DNA of 55,358 nt from Propionispora hippei DSM 15287 (GTDB lineage: Bacteria; Bacillota; Negativicutes; Propionisporales; Propionisporaceae), in contig NZ_FQZD01000027.1 in the NCBI RefSeq assembly GCF_900141835.1, forward strand, positions 1 to 55,358, written 5' to 3'. This document shows, in pieces, positions 50,224 to 55,358 of this stretch. The notes below the pieces were generated by a model. That model was not told the origin of the DNA and searched no databases. It saw nothing but the letters and a program-made list of their open reading frames with translations. Numbering within the stretch: the stretch's first letter is position 1; each line of letters begins with the position of its first letter. Position numbers and translations under genes: made by a program.

Positions 50224-51348
50224 ATGGAAAGGTCCAAAGTTTATTTTTCCAATTTACGGGCAACCCAGAATATGAACTTGCTGCAGAAGTTGGAAAGACT
50301 GATAAAAAAAGCGGGTATTGAGCAGATTGATTTCAAAGAAAAGTATGTAGCCATTAAAGTGCATTTTGGTGAACCGGGGAATTTGGCCTATCTGCGCCCC
50401 AATTATGCGAAAGTCGTGGCCGATGTGATTAAAGGCCTGGGGGGTAAGCCCTTTCTTACCGACTGTAACACGTTGTATGTGGGGCGCCGCAAAGATGCGT
50501 TGGAGCATCTGGACGCTGCCTACGAAAATGGCTATAATCCTTTTACCACCGGCTGCCAGATTATTATCGGCGATGGTCTGAAGGGCACCGACGAGGCCTA
50601 TGTTCCGATTCCTGCCGGTGAACATGTGAAGGAGGCCAAAATTGGCCGGGCGGTAATGGATGCCGACGTGGTCATCAGCCTAAACCATTTTAAGGGCCAT
50701 GAACTTACCGGTTTTGGCGGTGCATTGAAAAATATCGGCATGGGCTGCGGCTCACGGGCCGGGAAAATGGAAATGCATAGTGAAGGTAAACCGCGCGTGA
50801 TATCGGCCCAGTGTGTGGCCTGCGGTGCCTGCCTTAAAATCTGTGCGCATGGTGCTATTTCCATCCAGGACAAGAAGGCCAAAATTGACCACACGCGCTG
50901 CGTTGGCTGCGGACGATGTATTGGGACCTGCCGATTCAATGCGATTGGGGCGGCATGGGATGAATCCACGGATATCCTGAACAAGAAAATTGCCGAATAT
51001 ACCTGGGCGGTATTGCATGACAGGCCGCATTTTCACATTAACATGGTAATTGATTTGTCGCCCTTTTGCGACTGTCATGCCGAGAACGATGCACCGATTC
51101 TCCCCGATATCGGCATGTTCGCTTCCTTTGATCCGGTTGCCCTGGATGTCGCCTGTGCCGATATGGCTAACCAAGCTCCGGCCTTGCCTGACAGCTATCT
51201 GTCCGAACAGATGAAGAACCGGCAAGAGGACTGCGTAGAAAAGGACCACTTCTGTGTGACTCACCCGGAAACTAACTGGCGGTCCTGTATGGACCATGCC
51301 GAAAAAATCGGGATCGGCCAAAAGGCCTATGAACTGATTAAAGTATAA
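50224..51348 (+). CDS. DUF362 protein with two [4Fe-4S] ferredoxin motifs
   Basis: The 374-residue protein has an N-terminal DUF362 domain (VAIKVHFGEPGN; NHFKGHELTGFGGALKNIGM). Next is a 2x[4Fe-4S] ferredoxin insert (CVACGACLKICAHGAI and CVGCGRCIGTCRFNAI, residues about 200-240). A C-terminal remainder holds further Cys (SPFCDCHAE) and FASFDPVALDVACAD. DUF362 iron-sulfur proteins are common in anaerobes and of unknown function, probably electron carriers. It is a single gene with its own promoter and terminator. Confidence 0.87.
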   Translation: MERSKVYFSNLRATQNMNLLQKLERLIKKAGIEQIDFKEKYVAIKVHFGEPGNLAYLRPNYAKVVADVIKGLGGKPFLTDCNTLYVGRRKDALEHLDAAYENGYNPFTTGCQIIIGDGLKGTDEAYVPIPAGEHVKEAKIGRAVMDADVVISLNHFKGHELTGFGGALKNIGMGCGSRAGKMEMHSEGKPRVISAQCVACGACLKICAHGAISIQDKKAKIDHTRCVGCGRCIGTCRFNAIGAAWDESTDILNKKIAEYTWAVLHDRPHFHINMVIDLSPFCDCHAENDAPILPDIGMFASFDPVALDVACADMANQAPALPDSYLSEQMKNRQEDCVEKDHFCVTHPETNWRSCMDHAEKIGIGQKAYELIKV

Positions 51349-51692
51349 GGCAGGCGTGACTGCCAGCTGTATTACGGACTCCCGGATAGTTATTATCCGG
51401 GGTCTTTTCTTTTTGGCAGGACGGGGGGACTGGCTGCTTTGGTGACACTTGGGGGGAGCAGTAGTGCGTAACGTGTAAAAGAGGCAGGCTGCCGCACAAA
51501 TAAGTCCTGTTTCACAAAAGGGAATGGGCCGGACAGAAAGAATTACTGATGTAGGTGGAACCTGGTGCTGGAAGAAGTATTACCCCATTTGTTAGTAAAG
51601 CTGCTGCCGGAAAGCTGTGTTTGGGGCAGGAGGAATAAGCGGTGTCCACAGTTCGTTAGCCGGGACGGATCGGTGGCTGAGAGGAGCAGACG
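51349..51692. other. 344-base spacer before the sensor kinase gene
   Basis: A terminator (51377-51404) ends the DUF362 transcript. The remaining 290 bases show no convincing gene or repeat. Short open frames here lack start signals. The motif GGTGGAACC at about 51555 is not accompanied by other T-box parts. Confidence 0.5.
51377..51404 (+). terminator. terminator of the DUF362 gene
   Basis: GACTCCCGGATA pairs with TATCCGGGGTC (one bulge), followed by TTTTCTTTTT. Confidence 0.8.
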
Positions 51693-53795
51693 GTGGAGGA
51701 GAAACAACTGGCAATCGGTACAGAGGACTCCCAGGACAGCCGCAACGTTCGCATGATTATTATTCTGTTCGGTATCTTTCTGCTTTCTTTGCTTTGGCTG
51801 GGGCTTTTTTATAAGATCGAAAATGAACGGCAGATTGCGCTGGCCGATGCCTTCAAGGATACGGCAAACTTTGTCCGGGCCTTTGAGGAGCATACCTTGC
51901 GGACTATCAAGAGTGTAGATCAGGCCGCGCTGTTTTTAAAACATGAATATGAAAAAGCAGGGAGCCGTATTGATATTCCTCAGTACATAAGGGAGGGGCG
52001 GTTTACCGGCCAGTCGGTGGTACTATTAAGCGTGATCGATGAATACGGCAAGCTGGCCGTCAGCAGCCAGGTGCCTTTTGTGCCGTCCAATCTGGCCGAT
52101 CGTGAGCATTTCCTGGTGCATAAAGGCCGGGACAGCGGTGACCTGTTTATCAGCAAGCCGGTGCTGGGTCGTTCTTCCGGCAAGTGGTCGATCCAAATGA
52201 CGCGGCGGGTGAATAAGCCTGACGGTTCCTTTGGCGGAGTGGTGGTGGCTTCGGTCGATCCTTGCTACTTTACCCAGTTTTACAAGCAGGTCAATCTGGG
52301 AAAAGATTCGACTATTGTGCTTGTCGGGCGAGATGGGATAGTCCGGGCCCGGGAGTCGGGAATGAAAACAGAGCCCGGCCAGAACCTAAGCGGCGGTGCG
52401 CTAATGGCCCATATGGCAGAACGTGACATTGGGCAGTACGTGATTACCAGCGATATTGACGGCATTAAACGGATACATAGCTACCGGGCGCTGAAGGAGT
52501 ATCCCTTGGTGGTTTCGGTCGGCATCAGTGAACAGGAAGCTTTCCAGGAAGTGAATGAGCGGATTGCCGTTTACTACTGGGTGGCTGCGCTGATCTCGGT
52601 GGTAATTGCTGTTTTTATTATGGTGCTGCTCTTTATTACGGTACGGCAAAAGCGAACGCAAACGGCGCTAAAGCAGGCTTATGATACACTGGAAGCCGAA
52701 GTGGAGGAGCGGACGCGGGAATTATTTGCCGCCAATCAGGAACTGGAGGCGATGAACGAGGAGTTCCAGCATACCAATGAGGAGCTGAAAAATGAAATTT
52801 CCGATCGCCGGCGGATGGAAACCAGCCTGCGCTTGTCGAAGGAAGAATTGGTGCAAAGAAATAACGAGCTTGTTTCGGCGTTACATTTGCTGGAACAGGC
52901 CCAGCGGCAGCTTATTCAGCAGGAAAAACTGGCCGGTATCGGACAGTTGGCAGCCGGGGTGGCTCATGAGATTAATAATCCGCTGGGGTTTGTGACCAGC
53001 AATGTGGAATCACTGCAGGAGTATTTCGCCGCCTTCGACAGGGTGCTCAGCCGCTACCGGCAGTTGTGTCTGGCCTTAGAGCAGACGGAGACTGCTGCTG
53101 CCCAGTTGAATATGGTGGCTGAGCTGGCTGACTACGAAAAAGAACAGGACCTGGATTATATCCGGGAGGACCTTCCCGAATTGTTTCAGGACACGCTGGC
53201 CGGGCTGGAGCGGATGAGCAAGATTGTCCGGGGAATGCGCACTTTTTCCCGTGTGGACCAGCAGGCTGTCTTTGAGGACTATGACCTGCTGGAAGGATTG
53301 GAAAGCACGCTGCTGGTAGCTCATAATGAGATTAAATATAGTGCCGTGGTTGAAAAGATTTTGACGCCCATCCCGGTCATTAAGGCCGTACGGGGTGAAA
53401 TCAATCAGGTATTGCTAAATCTGATTGTCAATGCGGTGCATGCGATCAAAGACAAACACCGGACCGAAACGGGTGTCATTAGAGCGTCTACCTGGTTTGA
53501 TGCTGAATTTGTATATTGTGCGGTCGAAGACAACGGGACAGGCATTACGCCGGAGAATATGAAGAGCATATTTAACCCGTTTTTTACAACCAAGCCCGTG
53601 GGACAAGGTACCGGAATGGGACTGAGTATTTCTTATGATATCATTGTCAACCGGCACAAAGGCAATATCTGGGCCGAGAGTTCGACGGGGGAAGGAGCTA
53701 AATTTATTTTTAAACTGCCGATACGGCACGACGGCGAAGCGGCGCTTCCTCCTGCTGCTGTCCGTCTGCCAGGGGGCGTAGAGCAGGGAGAATGA
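51693..53795 (+). CDS. membrane sensor histidine kinase with extracytoplasmic Cache-type domain
   Basis: The 700-residue kinase has TM1 (MIIILFGIFLLSLLWLGLFY), an extracytoplasmic PDC/Cache-like domain of about 245 residues (FTGQSVVLLSVIDEYG; VVVASVDPCYF; PLVVSVGISEQEAF) and TM2 (WVAALISVVIAVFIMVLLF). A coiled coil follows (about 330-410), then the HisKA box GVAHEINNPLGF with His425. The HATPase domain (NLIVNAVHAIKDK, VEDNGTGITPENM, GTGMGLSISYDI) has intact N, G1 and G2 boxes. The start is GTG after GAGGAGC. It overlaps the regulator gene by four bases. Confidence 0.92.
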   Translation: MEEKQLAIGTEDSQDSRNVRMIIILFGIFLLSLLWLGLFYKIENERQIALADAFKDTANFVRAFEEHTLRTIKSVDQAALFLKHEYEKAGSRIDIPQYIREGRFTGQSVVLLSVIDEYGKLAVSSQVPFVPSNLADREHFLVHKGRDSGDLFISKPVLGRSSGKWSIQMTRRVNKPDGSFGGVVVASVDPCYFTQFYKQVNLGKDSTIVLVGRDGIVRARESGMKTEPGQNLSGGALMAHMAERDIGQYVITSDIDGIKRIHSYRALKEYPLVVSVGISEQEAFQEVNERIAVYYWVAALISVVIAVFIMVLLFITVRQKRTQTALKQAYDTLEAEVEERTRELFAANQELEAMNEEFQHTNEELKNEISDRRRMETSLRLSKEELVQRNNELVSALHLLEQAQRQLIQQEKLAGIGQLAAGVAHEINNPLGFVTSNVESLQEYFAAFDRVLSRYRQLCLALEQTETAAAQLNMVAELADYEKEQDLDYIREDLPELFQDTLAGLERMSKIVRGMRTFSRVDQQAVFEDYDLLEGLESTLLVAHNEIKYSAVVEKILTPIPVIKAVRGEINQVLLNLIVNAVHAIKDKHRTETGVIRASTWFDAEFVYCAVEDNGTGITPENMKSIFNPFFTTKPVGQGTGMGLSISYDIIVNRHKGNIWAESSTGEGAKFIFKLPIRHDGEAALPPAAVRLPGGVEQGE

Positions 53796-54973
53796 CGATG
53801 GAAAAAAAGATTTTGTTTGTTGATGATGAACAACCTATTCTTAACACCTTTCAGCGATTCTTCCGGGGCAGTGGCTTTACCGTATTTACGGCGGAAAGCG
53901 GATACCGGGCGTTGGAGATTCTTGCCCAGGAGAAGATAGATATTATCATTTCCGACATGCGGATGCCGCAGATGAGCGGACATCAACTGCTGCGACGGGT
54001 GAAGGATTTGTATCCGGCCACTATTCGCCTGATTCTCAGCGGCCATGCGGACGAGAAAGAGATTATTAAAGCACTGCTCGACGGTTCCTGCAAAATGTAT
54101 ATATTAAAACCCTGGGACGGTAAGTCCTTGCAAAAAACGATTTTGCAGCTATTGGAGATCAAAGAGGTCCTGCAGGCCCGAAAGCTGTTGACCATTATCA
54201 ATCAAATTGACAGTTTGCACCTGCAGCCACAGATTTTCAGCCGGCTGATGGAGCTGATTGACGCCAATGCCGATATGCAGCAAATTGCGACAGTGGTTGA
54301 GGAAGAACCGGCTCTTACCGCCAAAGTATTGCATATGGCTAATTCCGCTTTCTATGGCATACGTACCGGGTCGATCAGTCAGGCTATTGTTTATCTGGGG
54401 CTGACCACCGTTAAAAATATTGTTCTCCTGACCTGCCTCTGTGAGTCGGTGTCTGACCGCGGCTCCGGCCTGTTTAGCCGGGAGGCGCTGTGGCAGCACG
54501 CGATCAGAATGAACCGTCTGACTAACCGGTTCCACTACCGGCTCACCGGCAAGAACATTCCGCCGGTTGCCGCTTCGGTCGGGTTGGTGCTTAATATCGG
54601 ACTGACGGTTCTGGTAAGGCAAATGCCGGCGCAATATAAGCAAATTGACGCTATTTTACGTCATCAACCGGGGGCGCAGCTACTGGCCTTGGAGCGGGAA
54701 ATCCTTGGCGTAACTCACCCGGAGGTAGGCGGCTATCTGCTGGACTGGTGGGGCTTTCCCCAGCCGATTATTGAAAGCACCCTGTTTCATTATGATCCTT
54801 TTCATCATAACGTAACCGACCGGACGCTGGTAGGCATTGCCTGTCTGGCTCACTATTGTGCCTTGCAGGGAAAGGATAACTGGGAGCAACTGCCTGTGGA
54901 TGAGCGGGTACTTGGCTTTTTCAATATTACTAGAGAAGATTGTAAAAGAATGACCCTGGAAGATTGGCAATAA
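53792..54973 (+). CDS. response regulator with HDOD output domain
   Basis: The 393-residue protein has an N-terminal receiver (ILFVDDEQPIL; phospho-acceptor Asp55 in IIISDMRMP; Lys in YILKPWDG) and a C-terminal HDOD domain (residues about 140-360: QIATVVEEEPALTAKVLHMANSAFYG; IVYLGLTTVKNIVLL; HPEVGGYLLDWWGFP). HDOD domains are catalytically silent HD relatives that act in signalling, often on c-di-GMP or sporulation/motility networks. A second ATG two codons later, spaced better from GGGAG, may be the true start. It is the partner of the kinase upstream. Confidence 0.92.
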   Translation: MTMEKKILFVDDEQPILNTFQRFFRGSGFTVFTAESGYRALEILAQEKIDIIISDMRMPQMSGHQLLRRVKDLYPATIRLILSGHADEKEIIKALLDGSCKMYILKPWDGKSLQKTILQLLEIKEVLQARKLLTIINQIDSLHLQPQIFSRLMELIDANADMQQIATVVEEEPALTAKVLHMANSAFYGIRTGSISQAIVYLGLTTVKNIVLLTCLCESVSDRGSGLFSREALWQHAIRMNRLTNRFHYRLTGKNIPPVAASVGLVLNIGLTVLVRQMPAQYKQIDAILRHQPGAQLLALEREILGVTHPEVGGYLLDWWGFPQPIIESTLFHYDPFHHNVTDRTLVGIACLAHYCALQGKDNWEQLPVDERVLGFFNITREDCKRMTLEDWQ

Positions 54974-55021
54974 GCAAGGCATAAGCTGTCCGGACAGTAA
55001 ATTTATGCCCTAATGAAGCAA

Positions 55022-55044
55022 GAAGCACCCTGTAGGGGTGCTTC
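55022..55044. terminator. hairpin after the response-regulator gene
   Basis: GAAGCACCC pairs perfectly with GGGTGCTTC around TGTAG. The T-run is missing on the plus strand; it may have been interrupted by the insertion of the transposase-bearing DNA that starts just after. Confidence 0.55.
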
Positions 55045-55085
55045 AGCTTGTTGAAAAAGTATATAGTATGAAAATGGTTTTTGAG

Positions 55086-55115
55086 GGTCCATGTAGAATT
55101 AATTCTGCATGGACC
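55086..55115. repeat. 30-base near-perfect palindrome in the transposase leader
   Basis: GGTCCATGTAGAATT is mirrored by AATTCTGCATGGACC, with one mismatched pair. It lies 22 bases before the transposase start and just ahead of its AGGAGG, so it could limit read-through expression or be bound by the transposase. Confidence 0.6.
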
Positions 55116-55137
55116 TAATTTTGTTAGGAGGTAGAGT

Positions 55138-55358
55138 ATGCTTAAAGAACGAGCACCTCAGCAGATGAAATTCGAATTAGTTTGTATTGATCAATTAGTT
55201 CCTGAAGATCACCTACTTAGAAAGATAGATAAATACATAGATTTTTCGTTTATATACGAGAAGACCACCCCCTACTATTGTCAAGATAATGGACGACCAC
55301 CCGTAGATCCGATTGTCCTTTTCAAAATGATCTTTATTGGCTATCTTTATGGCATCCG
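55138..55358 (+). CDS. IS1182-type transposase, N-terminal part (cut by window end)
   Basis: The first 73 codons read MLKERAPQQMKFELVCIDQL, then VPEDHLLRKIDKYIDFSFIY and NGRPPVDPIVLFKMIFIGYL. This is the N-terminal DUF772/InsH-like region found in IS1182 (and related IS5-group) transposases. AGGAGG precedes the ATG. The DDE catalytic domain lies beyond the window. The left inverted repeat was not fixed; the TTGTTGAAAAAGT at about 55048 is a candidate, as similar ends occur in this group. Confidence 0.85.
   Translation, partial: MLKERAPQQMKFELVCIDQLVPEDHLLRKIDKYIDFSFIYEKTTPYYCQDNGRPPVDPIVLFKMIFIGYLYGI

Noticed and set aside
50752-51321. 189-codon antisense frame opposite the DUF362 gene
   Set aside because: It overlaps a conserved ferredoxin-bearing gene and has no start signal or recognisable domain.
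51550-51565. GGTGGAACC resembling the T-box core before the sensor kinase gene
   Set aside because: No stem I with specifier loop, no antiterminator/terminator pair in the right place, and the downstream gene is not an aminoacyl-tRNA or amino-acid gene.

Overview
The window looks like chromosome of an anaerobic, spore-former-lineage Firmicute. My best guess is a Negativicutes (Sporomusa/Pelosinus-like) bacterium. This rests on strong AGGAGG-type ribosome binding sites with frequent GTG/TTG starts, a class I (anaerobe-type) hybrid cluster protein, the DUF318/TIGR03943 permease pair and several families common in that group; no rRNA or other phylogenetic marker is present, so the placement is inference. 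Base composition is mixed: the first 4.6 kb is AT-rich and element-like, and most of the rest is near 48-50% GC by eye.

Layout. (1) 1-2829: right part of an integrative element, with a truncated secreted-protein gene broken at an A9 run, a mazEF-type toxin-antitoxin pair, a repeat- and hairpin-rich non-coding segment, and a tyrosine recombinase that reads into the 3' half of a tRNA-Arg(CCT)-like gene used as attachment site. (2) 2830-4555: a secreted 12-repeat WG protein lying between two copies of a 'tRNA tail + terminator' block, which looks like an older integration scar. (3) 4650-8600: polysaccharide deacetylase, DUF1007 and NicO metal-transport genes behind an 18-bp perfect palindrome, then a LysE exporter with its AraC regulator. 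(4) 8800-16150: a rifampicin-phosphotransferase-like dikinase, an SGNH hydrolase, a probably zinc-linked DUF318/TIGR03943 pair, a DUF1648 protein and a diguanylate cyclase. (5) 16370-23520: two tandem Cys-nucleophile alpha/beta hydrolases with an AraC regulator, DUF1697, a MazG-like protein, another AraC regulator, an MFS pump and an isochorismatase-fold protein. (6) 23750-33830: an RpiR regulator divergent from a seven-gene sugar-acid operon (GntP permease, Zn-dehydrogenase, FGGY kinase, 2-hydroxyacid dehydrogenase, HAD phosphatase, gluconokinase-like FGGY kinase, 6-phosphogluconate dehydrogenase). (7) 33830-46070: a hairpin-dense spacer with a 19-bp perfect inverted repeat, hybrid cluster protein, a FAD oxidoreductase, three DHA2-type efflux pumps (one with an EmrA-like adaptor), an alpha/beta hydrolase and an orphan LivJ-type binding protein. 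(8) 46180-49980: a small glycan cassette (frameshifted PfkB sugar kinase, glycosyltransferase, nucleotidyltransferase, convergent polysaccharide deacetylase). (9) 50220-55358: a DUF362 ferredoxin-like protein, a sensor kinase/HDOD response-regulator pair, and the start of an IS1182-type transposase cut by the window end.

The most coherent system is the sugar-acid operon. Its gene set suggests that 2-keto- and plain aldonates both converge on 6-phosphogluconate, with a FGGY kinase plus a 2-hydroxyacid dehydrogenase doing the job that KguK/KguD do in pseudomonads. No CRISPR array, rRNA, complete tRNA or confident riboswitch was found.
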